Source of the DNA: Corynebacterium suedekumii
GTDB taxonomy: Bacteria; Actinomycetota; Actinomycetes; Mycobacteriales; Mycobacteriaceae
Direction of reading: 5' to 3'
NCBI RefSeq assembly: GCF_030252185.1
Contig: NZ_CP126970.1
Location: 1,922,001-1,986,000 of the forward strand
Length of the DNA: 64,000 bases
Of the stretch, positions 18,283 to 31,112 are shown one piece after another. The translations under genes were made by a program, and so were the position numbers. The notes beneath the pieces were generated by a model. It did not search any database and was not told the DNA's origin. It saw nothing but the letters and a program-made list of their open reading frames with translations. Position 1 is the first letter of the stretch. Each line of letters begins with the position of its first letter.

Positions 18283-18855
18283 ATGACGAACGTCATTTTC
18301 TACCTTGCGGCAGAGGCGGGTGAAACCCTCCCCATGGAGGGCGGCAACTCCATCCTGCTCCCCAAGGTCTACGACATCGTCTGGTCCATCATTCCGCTCG
18401 CAGTCATCCTGTTTATCTTCTGGAAGTTCGTTCTTCCGAAGTTCCAGGAGGTCCTGACCGAGCGTGAGGACCGGATCAAGGGTGGCATTCAGCGTGCCGA
18501 GGCCGCACAGGCCGAGGCCAAGGCCGCACTTGAGAAGTACAACGCGCAGCTCGCCGAGGCGCGTGCCGAGGCAGCCGAGATCCGTGAGCAGGCCCGCGAG
18601 AAGGGCAAGCAGATCGAGGCTGAGATGAAGGCACAGGCAGCCGAAGAGAGCAACCGCATCATCGCGTCCGGTGAGAAGCAGCTGCTGGCCCAGCGTGAGC
18701 AGGTCGTCGCAGAGCTTCGCCAGGAGATGGGACAGAACTCGATCAACCTGGCCGAGCGCCTGCTCGGTGGCGAGCTTTCCGACGCCACCAAGCGCTCCGG
18801 CACGATTGACTCGTTCCTGTCCGAGCTCGACACCGTGGCACCGGCAGGAAAGTGA
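18283..18855 (+). CDS. atpF: ATP synthase F0 subunit b
   Basis: Peripheral-stalk subunit of 190 residues. One membrane helix (about 30-50, [17 protein letters not shown]) is followed by a long charged coiled coil rich in Glu, Ala, Arg and Gln and the dimer/delta-binding tail. It overlaps the atpH start (GTGA). Confidence 0.95.
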   Translation: MTNVIFYLAAEAGETLPMEGGNSILLPKVYDIVWSIIPLAVILFIFWKFVLPKFQEVLTEREDRIKGGIQRAEAAQAEAKAALEKYNAQLAEARAEAAEIREQAREKGKQIEAEMKAQAAEESNRIIASGEKQLLAQREQVVAELRQEMGQNSINLAERLLGGELSDATKRSGTIDSFLSELDTVAPAGK

Positions 18856-19676
18856 GCGCCATGCACGCAGCGAGCCGCGAAGCACTAGCACAGGTCGAGT
18901 CCTACCTGGACAACCTCGTCCAGGGTTCGGACAACACCGTCGCCGTGTCCGCACAGACCGGCACTGAACTGTTCGACGTCGTCGACGCCCTCGACAGCGA
19001 CCGTGGCCTCCGGGTCGCCGTCGCCGAGGCCGCCGCCGAGCCCGAGCAGCGCACGGGACTGATCCAGGCCGTGTTCGGTGGCAAGGTCTCCGACAGCACC
19101 CTCTCGGTGCTGCGCGAGGCCGCCCACCGCACCTGGTCCACCCCGCGTGAGTTCCGTACCGGTCTGGTCTCCCTCGGACGTCGCGCTCTCCTGCGCGGCG
19201 CCGAGAGCCAGGGCCAGCTGGGTCAGGTCGAGGACGAACTGTTCCGCCTGTCCCGTCTCCTGGACCGGGAGGAGCTGACCCAGCTCCTCTCCGACAAGAC
19301 CACGGATGCGCAGCGCAAGCGCGGCCTGCTGGCGAGCGTGCTCTACGGCAAGGTGTCGATGTTCACCGAGGCGCTCGCGCTTCAGGTCATCGGCCGCCCG
19401 GAGCACAACCCGATCGACGACATCGCGAACCTGGTCGACCGTGCAGCAGCGCTGCAGGGCCGGTCCGTTGCGCAGGTCGTCACTGCGGAAGAGCTGAACG
19501 AGGGCCAGCAGGCGGCGCTCGCCGACAAGCTGGGACGAATTTACGGTCGTGCGATGTCCATCCATTCTGAGGTTGACCCCAGCCTCCTCGGTGGCATGAC
19601 CATCCGCGTTGACGACGAGATCATCGATGGCAGTACGGCGGGCAAGCTCGCCCGGCTGCGCGCGAACCTCGTCTAG
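18852..19676 (+). CDS. atpH: ATP synthase F1 subunit delta
   Basis: Links F1 to the b stalk. The 274-residue protein is the long actinobacterial form, with about 100 extra N-terminal residues relative to E. coli delta; the C-terminal region has [19 protein letters not shown] and [15 protein letters not shown], the normal delta ending. The GTG at 18852 overlaps the atpF stop; ATG 18861 is an alternative. Confidence 0.94.
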   Translation: MSAMHAASREALAQVESYLDNLVQGSDNTVAVSAQTGTELFDVVDALDSDRGLRVAVAEAAAEPEQRTGLIQAVFGGKVSDSTLSVLREAAHRTWSTPREFRTGLVSLGRRALLRGAESQGQLGQVEDELFRLSRLLDREELTQLLSDKTTDAQRKRGLLASVLYGKVSMFTEALALQVIGRPEHNPIDDIANLVDRAAALQGRSVAQVVTAEELNEGQQAALADKLGRIYGRAMSIHSEVDPSLLGGMTIRVDDEIIDGSTAGKLARLRANLV

Positions 19677-19741
19677 TACACGTAGTACACGACAAAAAAG
19701 AAATAGTAATGCTGGAAGATACAACCGAGAGCAGGAAGAAC

Positions 19742-21384
19742 ATGGCGGAGCTGATGATCTCCTCCGATGAGATCCGTAGCGCGATAGCGAACTACACCTC
19801 GAGCTACTCCGCGGAGGCCTCCCGTGAGGAGGTCGGCGTGGTCATTTCGGCAGCTGACGGTATTGCCCAGGTTTCGGGCCTCCCGTCGGTCATGGCGAAT
19901 GAGCTGCTCGAGTTCCCGGGCGGCGTCATCGGCGTCGCACAGAACCTCGACACCGACTCTGTCGGCGTCGTGGTCCTGGGCAACTTCGAGTCCCTCAAGG
20001 AGGGTGACGAGGTCAAGCGGACAGGTGAAGTCCTGTCCATTCCGGTCGGCGAGGCATTCCTCGGCCGAGTAATCAACCCCCTGGGTGAGCCGATCGACGG
20101 CCTCGGCGCCATCCCGGCCGAGGAGAACCGTGTCCTCGAGCTGCAGGCACCGTCGGTGCTGGATCGTCAGCCCGTCGAGGAGCCGATGGCCACCGGCATC
20201 AAGGCCATCGACGCGATGACCCCGATCGGCCGTGGTCAGCGTCAGCTGATCATCGGTGACCGTAAGACCGGCAAGACCGCGGTCTGCATCGACACCATCC
20301 TCAACCAGAAGGCGAACTGGGAGTCCGGCGACAAGACCAAGCAGGTCCGCTGTGTCTACGTCGCCATCGGTCAGAAGGGCTCGACCATCGCGGCGGTCCG
20401 CAAGACCCTCGAGGAGCAGGGCGCCCTGGAGTACACCACGATCGTGGCTGCTCCGGCCTCCGACTCCGCCGGCTTCAAGTGGCTCGCACCGTTCGCCGGT
20501 GCCGCCCTGGCTCAGCACTGGATGTACCAGGGCGCCCACGTCCTGGTCATCTACGATGATCTGACCAAGCAGGCCGAGGCCTACCGTGCGATCTCGCTGC
20601 TGCTGCGCCGCCCCCGGGCCGCGAGGCCTACCCGGGTGACGTGTTCTACCTGCACTCCCGTCTGCTGGAGCGCGCCGCAAAGCTCAACGACGAGCTGGGT
20701 GCCGGTTCCATCACGGCCCTGCCGATCATCGAGACCAAGGCGAACGACGTGTCGGCCTTCATTCCGACCAACGTCATCTCCATCACCGACGGCCAGGTCT
20801 TCCTGGAGTCGGACCTGTTCAACCAGGGCGTCCGCCCGGCCATCAACGTCGGTGTCTCCGTCTCCCGTGTCGGTGGCGCCGCGCAGACCAAGGGCATGAA
20901 GAAGGTCGCAGGTTCCCTGCGTCTGGATCTCGCCGCCTACCGTGACCTCGAGGCCTTCGCCACCTTCGCGTCTGACCTGGACGCCGCGTCCAAGGCCCAG
21001 CTCGAGCGTGGCCAGCGCCTGGTCGAGCTGCTCAAGCAGGCCGAGAACGCACCGCAGGCCGTCGAGTACCAGATCATCTCGATCTGGCTCGCCGGCGAGG
21101 GCGTCTTCGACGTCGTTCCCGTCGAGGATGTCCGTCGCTACGAGACCGAGCTGCACGAGTACCTGCGGGCCAACACCCCGGGTGTCTACGACCAGATCGC
21201 CGGTGGCCAGGTCCTGTCGGACGAGTCCAAGGAGGCCCTGCTGGCCGCCAACGACGAGTTCGCCCGCTCCTTCCAGACCACCGAGGGTCACTCCGTCATC
21301 AACGAGCCGGAGGTCGACGCACTCGACGGCTCCGAGGTCAAGAAGACCCAGCTCACCGTCTCCCGTAAAACGGCCAAGAAGTAG
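19742..21384 (+). CDS. atpA: ATP synthase F1 subunit alpha (one-base frameshift)
   Basis: Non-catalytic nucleotide-binding subunit. Starting at [18 protein letters not shown], the protein has Walker [10 protein letters not shown] and is read normally up to SLLLRR near 20610; the rest ([12 protein letters not shown] onward) is in another frame. Adding one C to the C5 run at 20611-20615 restores [19 protein letters not shown], the universal sequence here, and gives 547 residues. Because the F1 alpha subunit is indispensable for the enzyme and both halves are perfectly conserved, this is almost certainly a sequencing error. GGAAG precedes the ATG. Confidence 0.95.
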
Positions 21385-21441
21385 GGCCTCGATGCCTTAC
21401 CCAGTAACCGTTTACTACACAGAAGGGGAGGAGTGTGAACC

Positions 21442-22419
21442 ATGGCTAATCTTCGCGAACTGCGGGACCGGATCCGGTCCGTCAACTCGACTAAGAAGAT
21501 CACCAAGGCTCAGGAGCTGATCGCGACCTCGCGTATCACCAAGGCCCAGGCCCGGGTGGAGGCATCCGTGCCCTACGCCCACGAGCTGACCAACGTGATG
21601 AACCGCCTGGCGGCCGCGAGTTCCCTCGACCACCCGATGCTCCATGAGCGCGAGGACGGCAAGGTCGCCGCGATGCTCGTGGTCACCTCGGACCGCGGCA
21701 TGGCCGGCGGTTACAACCACAACGTGCTGAAGAAGGCCGCCGAGCTGCAGAAGATGCTCGAGGAGGCCGGGTACGAGGTCGTCCGTTACGTCACGGGTGG
21801 CAAGGGCGTCGGCTACTACAAGTTCCGTGACGAGTACGTCGCGGGCGCGTGGACCGGTTTCTCCCAGGATCCGTCCTGGGAGTCCACCCACGATGTCCGC
21901 CGCCACCTCATCGACGGCTTCACCGCGAGCTCCGAGGGCGAGGCCAAGTACCGCGAGGGTCTCAACACCGACGGCTCGCCGATCCGAGGCTTCGACCAGG
22001 TGCACGTCGTGTACACCGAGTTCGAGTCGATGCTCAGCCAGGTGCCCCGTGCACACCAGCTGCTGCCGGTCGAGCCCGTCATCGAGGAAGAGAACTACGA
22101 CGCAGGCGAGAGCCTGCAGGACACGGCCGACGGCGCCGTGGGCCCCGACTACGACTTCGAGCCGGACGCCGACACCCTCATGGATGCGCTGCTGCCGAAG
22201 TACGTCTCTCGTCGTCTGTTCGCCATGTTCCTCGAGGCCTCGGCCGCCGAGTCGGCATCGCGACGCAATGCGATGAAGTCTGCGACTGACAACGCGACCG
22301 AGCTGGTCAAGGACCTCTCGCGCGTGGCCAACCAGGCCCGTCAGGCACAGATCACCCAGGAAATCACAGAGATCGTCGGTGGCGCTGGCGCGCTCGCCGA
22401 AAGCGGAGAAAGTGACTAG
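21442..22419 (+). CDS. atpG: ATP synthase F1 subunit gamma
   Basis: Central rotor shaft, 325 residues, starting MANLRELRDRIRSVNSTKKITKA and ending in the second coiled-coil helix SRRNAMKSATDNATELVKDL. An acidic, Asp/Glu-rich insertion (about residues 212-245) is typical of actinobacterial gamma subunits. A strong AGGGGAGGAG ribosome site lies upstream. Confidence 0.96.
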   Translation: MANLRELRDRIRSVNSTKKITKAQELIATSRITKAQARVEASVPYAHELTNVMNRLAAASSLDHPMLHEREDGKVAAMLVVTSDRGMAGGYNHNVLKKAAELQKMLEEAGYEVVRYVTGGKGVGYYKFRDEYVAGAWTGFSQDPSWESTHDVRRHLIDGFTASSEGEAKYREGLNTDGSPIRGFDQVHVVYTEFESMLSQVPRAHQLLPVEPVIEEENYDAGESLQDTADGAVGPDYDFEPDADTLMDALLPKYVSRRLFAMFLEASAAESASRRNAMKSATDNATELVKDLSRVANQARQAQITQEITEIVGGAGALAESGESD

Positions 22420-23868
<1,449 letters not shown>

Positions 23869-23880
23869 GGGGAGACGCAC

Positions 23881-24252
23881 ATGGCTGACATCACCGTGGA
23901 ACTGGTCTCCGTGGAGCGCATGCTCTGGTCCGGCGAGGCCAGCATCGTCACCGCGCAGACCACCGAGGGTGAGATCGGCGTGCTGTCCGGTCACGAGCCC
24001 ATGCTCGGCCAGCTGGTCGAGAACGGCGTCGTGACCATCCGCCCGACCGACGGCGACAAGCTCGTCGCCGCGGTCCAGGGTGGTTTCCTCTCCGTCTCAC
24101 CGGAGAAGGTCACCATTCTCGCGGATCACGCGGTCTGGGCCGACGAGGTGGACTCCTCGTCCGCCGAGTCCGACCTGCAGGCCGAGGACGAGAGCACTCG
24201 TCAGCGCGCCGAGGCCGGTCTCAAGGCCGTCCGCCGGAAGGCCGAGGCCTGA
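23881..24252 (+). CDS. atpC: ATP synthase F1 subunit epsilon
   Basis: Regulatory rotor subunit, 123 residues, with the beta-sandwich domain ([17 protein letters not shown]) and a short helical tail rich in Glu and Arg. GGGGAGA precedes the ATG. Last gene of the operon, followed by a terminator hairpin. Confidence 0.95.
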   Translation: MADITVELVSVERMLWSGEASIVTAQTTEGEIGVLSGHEPMLGQLVENGVVTIRPTDGDKLVAAVQGGFLSVSPEKVTILADHAVWADEVDSSSAESDLQAEDESTRQRAEAGLKAVRRKAEA

Positions 24253-24276
24253 CCCTGGGCACCGCCTCTTCCTCTC

Positions 24277-24323
24277 ACACCGCACCCGCCGTCCTCTCCG
24301 GAGCCGGCGGGTGCGGTGTTTTC
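24277..24323 (+). terminator. Rho-independent terminator of the atp operon
   Basis: Perfect fifteen-base inverted repeat, 24277-24291 with 24305-24319, starting ACACCGCACCCGCCG, with a 13-base loop and a TTTT tract at the end. Twenty-five bases after the atpC stop. Confidence 0.9.
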
Positions 24324-24472
24324 CGCGTATCGACGCCCGCCCCACCCACCACCGCAGGTACCTGACGGCATCCTTAACACCCATTGGGAAATGGGGTGGG
24401 CGGGGTCTAGGATTGAGCGTTAACAAACTGTGACACTTCAGTGGCAGGCCGTATTCGGAAGGAGCGCTCCCT

Positions 24473-24937
24473 TTGGACCTCATCAACTGGGTCATCCTCG
24501 TGCTCATCATCCTGGCCATCGCCCTGGCCGTGTGGCGTTTCCTCACGCTGCGGCCCCGGGGCACCTCGGTGGTCATGCGTCGCCTGCCCGCCAGCGGGAC
24601 CCACGGCTGGCGTCACGGCACTGTCCGCTACGACAACGGCAACCTCGAGTACTACAAGCTCCGTTCCCTGTCGCCGCGCGCTGATCTGGTGATCAGCCGC
24701 GGCGACCTCGTCTTTCATGAGACCCGTCCGATGAGCGACCGGGAGGCCGCCTTCATGTCCCCGGGGCTCACCGTCGCCAGCATCAGCGACGCGCACACCG
24801 ACTACGAGATCGCCCTCGACCGGCGCGGTCTCATGGCCCTGACCGCCTGGGTGGAGTCCGCCCCGGACGCCCGGCAGGAGCGGGTGGACATCAAGCGGCT
24901 GCGCGAGCGCATCACCCGGGGGCGCAACGGCAGGTAG
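24473..24937 (+). CDS. DUF2550 family membrane-anchored protein
   Basis: 154 residues with one N-terminal membrane helix (about 5-24) and a soluble domain containing MRRLPASGTHGWRHG and YEIALDRRGLMALTAWVES. DUF2550 proteins are found in Actinobacteria after the atp operon; the function is unknown. The start is TTG 24473, chosen because GGAAGGAG lies at the right distance and the helix begins immediately. Confidence 0.82.
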   Translation: MDLINWVILVLIILAIALAVWRFLTLRPRGTSVVMRRLPASGTHGWRHGTVRYDNGNLEYYKLRSLSPRADLVISRGDLVFHETRPMSDREAAFMSPGLTVASISDAHTDYEIALDRRGLMALTAWVESAPDARQERVDIKRLRERITRGRNGR

Positions 24938-24945
24938 TCCCCGGC

Positions 24946-24951
24946 TACCCT
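24946..24951 (+). promoter_or_regulatory. -10 box of nucS (leaderless)
   Basis: TACCCT seven bases before the ATG at 24959. Confidence 0.55.
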
Positions 24952-24958
24952 GTAAGCC

Positions 24959-25651
24959 ATGCGTCTCGTCATTGCCCGTTGTTCCGTCGACTACGTCGGA
25001 CGACTCGAAGCACACCTCCCGTTGGCCGACCGGCTGCTGATGATCAAGGCCGACGGTTCGGTCTCCATCCACGCCGACGACCGGGCGTACAAGCCGCTCA
25101 ACTGGATGACCCCGCCGTGTTCGCTCGTCGAGCAGTCCATCACGGACGCCGACGACGAGGACACCGGTGATCTGCTGTGGATCGTGGAGAACCCCAAGGG
25201 CGAGCAGCTGCGCATCACCATCGAGAAGATCCACCACGAGACGTCCGTCGACCTCGGGGTGGATCCCGGCCTCGTCAAGGACGGCGTCGAGGCGCACCTG
25301 CAGGAGCTGCTCGCCGAGCACATCACCACCCTCGGCGACGGCTACGAGCTGGTACGCCGCGAGTTCCCCACGGCCATCGGCCCGGTGGACCTGCTGGCCC
25401 GGGACGCCAGCGGCGCGACCGTGGCGGTGGAGGTCAAGCGTCGCGGCGGGATCGACGGCGTCGAACAGCTGACCCGCTACCTCGACCTGCTCAACCGGGA
25501 CGAGCTGCTGCGGCCGGTGGCCGGGGTGTTCGCCGCCCAGGAGATCAAGCCGCAGGCCCGCACGCTGGCCGAGGACCGTGGTATCCGCTGCGTGACCCTG
25601 GACTACCAGGAGCTGCGGGGGATCGAGTCGAACGAACTCCGGTTGTTCTAG
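24959..25651 (+). CDS. nucS: Mismatch endonuclease NucS/EndoMS
   Basis: Cuts both strands at mismatches and replaces MutS/MutL repair in Actinobacteria. The 230-residue protein has the N-terminal DNA-binding/dimer domain and the C-terminal nuclease with the catalytic Asp in [11 protein letters not shown] and the ExK pair in [26 protein letters not shown] follows. It ends in NELRLF, the sliding-clamp binding tail known from NucS enzymes. The start is supported by a leaderless promoter. Confidence 0.95.
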   Translation: MRLVIARCSVDYVGRLEAHLPLADRLLMIKADGSVSIHADDRAYKPLNWMTPPCSLVEQSITDADDEDTGDLLWIVENPKGEQLRITIEKIHHETSVDLGVDPGLVKDGVEAHLQELLAEHITTLGDGYELVRREFPTAIGPVDLLARDASGATVAVEVKRRGGIDGVEQLTRYLDLLNRDELLRPVAGVFAAQEIKPQARTLAEDRGIRCVTLDYQELRGIESNELRLF

Positions 25652-25960
25652 ATGCCCAGGCGGAACCGCCCCGGGCGGAAGGGTGGGCGTCGAGAAGCGA
25701 AGGCCGCACCGCGGCCCCTGCCCAGGGACGGCGCGGCCTACTACGGCACCCAGGTGGTCGACGGCCCGCGGTGGGCCCACGGGGAGCCGTACCTGTTCCG
25801 TCACATGGGGGCGGCCGCGGCGACGAAGTTCTACGTCTGTCCCGGGTGCAACCAGAACATCCCGCCCGGGGTGGCCCACATCGTCGCGTGGCCGAAGGAT
25901 TCGGGCCGGGGAGCGGACGATCGCCGGCACTGGCACCGGCCGTGCTGGGACCGACGCTGA
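25652..25960 (+). CDS. Small basic protein with a Cys/His metal-binding pattern
   Basis: 102 residues, very basic at the N-terminus (MPRRNRPGRKGGRREAK), then a small domain with YVCPGCNQNIPPGVAHIVAW and HWHRPCWDRR, which together offer three Cys and several His for a zinc site. Often annotated as an ATP/GTP-binding protein in corynebacteria, but I see no nucleotide-binding motif. It starts directly after the nucS stop codon, so it is in the nucS transcript. Function unknown; a nucleic-acid role is a guess. Confidence 0.8.
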   Translation: MPRRNRPGRKGGRREAKAAPRPLPRDGAAYYGTQVVDGPRWAHGEPYLFRHMGAAAATKFYVCPGCNQNIPPGVAHIVAWPKDSGRGADDRRHWHRPCWDRR

Positions 25961-25964
25961 CGAG

Positions 25965-25970
25965 TACCCT
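25965..25970 (+). promoter_or_regulatory. -10 box of the thiamine-binding protein gene (leaderless)
   Basis: TACCCT six bases before the ATG at 25977. Confidence 0.5.
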
Positions 25971-25976
25971 GGACGC

Positions 25977-26282
25977 ATGATCATCGCCTTTTCTGTTGCC
26001 CCAGCTGTGACGGAGACCCCCGACGCGGAGATGGCCGACGCCGTCACCGAGGCCGTGCGCATCGTGCGCGAATCGGGTCTGCCGAACGAGACCAACGCCA
26101 TGTTCACCCTCGTCGAGGGGGAATGGGACGAGGTGATGGACGTGGTCAAGCGCGCCACCGACGCCGTCGTCGCCGTGTCCCCGCGGGTCTCGTTGGTCCT
26201 CAAGGCGGACATCCGGCCCGGGCACACCGACCAGCTGCACCAGAAGGTCGCCGCCGTGGAGTCGCGCCTGCAGGGAGGGTGA
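25977..26282 (+). CDS. MTH1187/YqgV family thiamine-binding protein
   Basis: 101 residues, starting MIIAFSVAPAV and containing LVEGEWDEVMDVVKRATDAV and PRVSLVLKADIRPG, the pattern of the DUF77 ferredoxin-like fold that binds thiamine or a derivative in characterised members. The ATG at 25977 is fixed by a TACCCT hexamer six bases upstream. Confidence 0.85.
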   Translation: MIIAFSVAPAVTETPDAEMADAVTEAVRIVRESGLPNETNAMFTLVEGEWDEVMDVVKRATDAVVAVSPRVSLVLKADIRPGHTDQLHQKVAAVESRLQGG

Positions 26283-26287
26283 AGTAG

Positions 26288-27205
26288 ATGACCACCCCGC
26301 ACCGTTACGTCTCCGGAGCCATCGACCTGGCGGAGGTCAAGGCCCGCGCCGAGGCCCGGGACCAGGCCGCCACCGCTCCGGCAGGGGTCGGCGGGATCGC
26401 CCCCTTCCTCACCGTCACGGCGGAGAACTTCGAGGCCGAGGCCGTGCGCCGCTCCCTCGAGGTTCCCGTGGTCATGCTTATCGGCACCTCCCGAAGCCCC
26501 ACGTCTGAACAGCTCAGGGCGGACCTGCAGGACATCGCGGCGGCCGGCAACCTCGCCTTCGTCGTCGGTTACGTCGACGCCGACGCCACCCCCGAGGTCG
26601 CCCAGGCCTTCGGCGTCCAGGCCCTGCCCACCGTCGTGGCACTGGCGGCCGGCCGGCCGGTCACCCAGTTCGAGGGTGCGCAGCCGAAGGAGGTCGTCCA
26701 GAACTGGGTGGACACCCTCGTCGAGCAGATCGCCCCGCAGCTGCAGGGTCTGCAGCAGACGGCGGGGGAGGAGGGCCCGGCGGAACCGGAGGATCCGCGT
26801 CTCGACGCCGCGATCGCGGCCCTCAACGCCGGCGACTTCGATGCGGCGATCGCCACCTACGACGAGATCCTCGCCGCCGAGCCCGACAACCGGGAGATCG
26901 CCCAGGCCCGGGACACCGCCCGCCTGCTCAAGCGCCTCAACCCTGCCGAGCGGACCGAGGACCCGGTTGTCGCGGCGGACGCGGACCCGACGGACGTGGA
27001 CAAGCAGTTCGACGCCGCGGACGCCGAGGTGGTGGCCGGCGCCCCGGAGCGGGCCTTCGACCGGCTCATCGCGCTCATGCTCACCCAGGCCGGTGACGAG
27101 AAGACCCGCGTCCGGGATCGCCTGCTCGAGCTCTTCGCGCTTTTCGACGCCGCCGACCCCCGCGTCGGCGCCGCGCGGACGAAGATGGCCAGCGCTCTGT
27201 TCTAG
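26288..27205 (+). CDS. Thioredoxin-like protein with TPR tail (CnoX/YbbN type)
   Basis: 305 residues. Residues about 45-150 form a thioredoxin fold (VVMLIGTSRSPTSEQLRADL, FGVQALPTVVALAAGRPV) whose active-site cysteines are replaced by TSRSPTS, so it is not a redox enzyme. The rest is a TPR-like helical region (DARLDAAIAALNAGDFDAAI) as in the co-chaperone YbbN. Probably a protein-folding helper. Its stop codon TAG overlaps the arsR stop in CTAG. Confidence 0.85.
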   Translation: MTTPHRYVSGAIDLAEVKARAEARDQAATAPAGVGGIAPFLTVTAENFEAEAVRRSLEVPVVMLIGTSRSPTSEQLRADLQDIAAAGNLAFVVGYVDADATPEVAQAFGVQALPTVVALAAGRPVTQFEGAQPKEVVQNWVDTLVEQIAPQLQGLQQTAGEEGPAEPEDPRLDAAIAALNAGDFDAAIATYDEILAAEPDNREIAQARDTARLLKRLNPAERTEDPVVAADADPTDVDKQFDAADAEVVAGAPERAFDRLIALMLTQAGDEKTRVRDRLLELFALFDAADPRVGAARTKMASALF

Positions 27206-27558
27206 TCCATCTGCAGGACCGTGCGCAGCTCGGCGAACAGGTCGGGCAGCACACGGTACTGCATCATCCGGCCCACCCGGGTGCTCTCGAGCAGGCCCGC
27301 CTCCGTGAGCTTCTTCAGGTGGTGGGACACGGTCGGCTGGCCGAGTCCGAGCAGCTCCGTCAGGTCGGAGGCGGTCACCGGGTCACAGCCTTCCTCGGCG
27401 ATGGAGGAGAGGATCCGCAGCCGGGCGGGGTCGGCGAGCACCTTGAACAGGGTGGCGTAGCGTCCGGCCTCCTCCGCGGTGAGGGGGCCCGACCCGAGGG
27501 AACAGCATGCCGAGAGATCGGTGATCGGGAGGATGGTGGGCCGGGCAGCGGTGCTCAT
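27202..27558 (-). CDS. arsR: ArsR-family arsenite-responsive repressor
   Basis: 118-residue winged-helix repressor. The adjacent pair C18-C19 (SACCSLG) and C58 (EEGCDP) reproduce the spacing of the As(III) site described for C. glutamicum ArsR (Cys15, Cys16, Cys55), shifted by three residues. The recognition helix is in LLGLGQPTVSHHLKKL. ATG 27558 follows GGAGGAC, with TATGCT seven bases upstream. It is divergent from an ACR3-like permease it probably controls. Confidence 0.88.
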   Translation of the reverse strand: MSTAARPTILPITDLSACCSLGSGPLTAEEAGRYATLFKVLADPARLRILSSIAEEGCDPVTASDLTELLGLGQPTVSHHLKKLTEAGLLESTRVGRMMQYRVLPDLFAELRTVLQMD

Positions 27559-27647
27559 GTCCTCCAGCATAACCCGGCCGGTTGACGAATGTTGACACGT
27601 CGACTAACTTCCATATCGATAACCATCGAACTATGGAGAGGTCACCG
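27559..27647. promoter_or_regulatory. Divergent arsR / permease promoter and operator region
   Basis: For the permease, TTGACG (from 27582) and TAACTT are separated by 17 bases, an excellent promoter. For arsR, TATGCT (27566-27571, minus strand) is the -10. The palindrome TATCGATA followed by CCATCGA lies just after the permease -10 and is the best operator candidate; GTTGAC is repeated twice ten bases apart within the promoter. Confidence 0.6.
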
Positions 27648-28721
27648 ATGACCCCGAACGGGCCCGAGGGCATGTCCCTGCTGGACCGGTGGGCGCCCGC
27701 CTGGGTGTTCATCGCCATCGGCGTCGGCCTCGTCATCGGCCGCGAGATCCCCGGCATCCCCTGGGCGCTGATGTCCCTCGAGGTCGCCGGTGTGCCCCTG
27801 CCCATCGCCGTCGGGATGTTCCTCATGCTCATCCCCCCGCTGGCCAGGCTCCGCCTGGATCAGCCGACGGAGATCGGGGAGAACCCGCCGATACTCATCC
27901 TCGCGGGGATCCTCACCTGGGTCGTCGGCCCCGCCCTCATGTTCACCCTCGCCTGGATCTTTCTGGGAAATCAGCCGGCGATCCGGGACGGGCTCATCCT
28001 CCTCGGCCTGGCGCGCTGCCTGTCCCTGGTGCGGGTGTGGACCGATCTGGCGGACTGCGACCGGCGACTCACCGACACCCTGGTGATGCTCAACGCCTCG
28101 GTCCAGTTGGCCCTGTTCGCCCTGCTCGGCTGGTTCTATCTCGAGCTGCTGCCGAGGTGGCTGGGACTTCCGCACCCCGGCGACGTACCCTTCTTCACCA
28201 TGCTCGGCTCCGTGCTGGTGTTCCTCGGCATTCCCATGCTCCTGGGCATCCTCACCCGGATCCTCGGCGAATCACTCCGGGGTCGCGACTGGTACGAGAA
28301 GGAGGTCCTGCCGCGGATGGCTCCCTGGACCATGATCGGACTGCTCTACACCGTCGTGCTCATCTTCAGCATGCGGGGCCTGGAGACACACACCCGACCG
28401 GGGTTGCTGGTGGACCTGGCGGTTCCCCTGGCCATCTACTTCGCCGTCATGGTGCTGCTCGGGGTGTTTCTCTCCCGTGCCCTCGGCCACGGCTACGGCC
28501 CGTCCGTGTCGGTGGGTTTCGTCGCGGCCGGCCCCAACACGGCGATGGTCATGGCGGTCACGGTGGGGACGTTCGGGGCGGCCTCCGACCAGGTGCTGGC
28601 GGCGGCCGTGGGCCCCCTCATCGAGGTGCCGGTCTTCCTCGCGCTGGTCTACTTCGTGCTGTGGGCGGGGCCGAAGCTCTTCCGGAGAGAAACGGCGACC
28701 CCCGGCCACCCCGGGAGATGA
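27648..28721 (+). CDS. ACR3-like arsenite (or related) efflux permease
   Basis: 357 residues with about ten membrane segments, of the bile/arsenite/riboflavin transporter superfamily. LGLARCLSLVRVW matches the ACR3 helix that carries the essential cysteine. The second ACR3 signature, normally with an NNFE-type motif, reads FVAAGPNTAMVMAVTVGTFG here, without the glutamate, so the substrate may differ. ATG 27648 follows GAGAGG. Pairing with an arsenite-type ArsR argues for arsenic resistance. Confidence 0.75.
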   Translation: MTPNGPEGMSLLDRWAPAWVFIAIGVGLVIGREIPGIPWALMSLEVAGVPLPIAVGMFLMLIPPLARLRLDQPTEIGENPPILILAGILTWVVGPALMFTLAWIFLGNQPAIRDGLILLGLARCLSLVRVWTDLADCDRRLTDTLVMLNASVQLALFALLGWFYLELLPRWLGLPHPGDVPFFTMLGSVLVFLGIPMLLGILTRILGESLRGRDWYEKEVLPRMAPWTMIGLLYTVVLIFSMRGLETHTRPGLLVDLAVPLAIYFAVMVLLGVFLSRALGHGYGPSVSVGFVAAGPNTAMVMAVTVGTFGAASDQVLAAAVGPLIEVPVFLALVYFVLWAGPKLFRRETATPGHPGR

Positions 28722-28742
28722 TGCCGGGGGTGCGCCGGGGGT
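28700..28742. terminator. GC hairpin between the convergent permease and glgB genes
   Basis: CCCCGGCCACCCCGG pairs with CCGGGGGTGCGCCGGGG with a small internal loop. It could end transcription in both directions; no T tract. Confidence 0.35.
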
Positions 28743-28761
28743 GTCGATAAGCCGGGGTGGA

Positions 28762-30966
<2,205 letters not shown>

Positions 30967-31112
30967 GGGTGGTCCTCACGGGTGGATGGTCGGTCAGGTC
31001 TGTATATATTTCACTGGGGCGGATGCGCCTGGCACCCGCCTGTCACACAATCGACGCTACCCGAGTGCGACCGGCGGGTGAGGCGGTTCGCTCTCCCGGG
31101 GGCGGGGCGGGG
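30967..31112 (-). promoter_or_regulatory. glgE-glgB intergenic region
   Basis: Contains the only strongly AT-rich block nearby (TGTATATATTTCAC at 31001-31014 on the plus strand), a likely -10 for glgB on the minus strand. No gene. Confidence 0.4.

Noticed and set aside
20600..20650. Programmed ribosomal frameshift in atpA
   Set aside because: atpA is not known to use frameshifting and similar indels occur in six other genes; a missing C is simpler.
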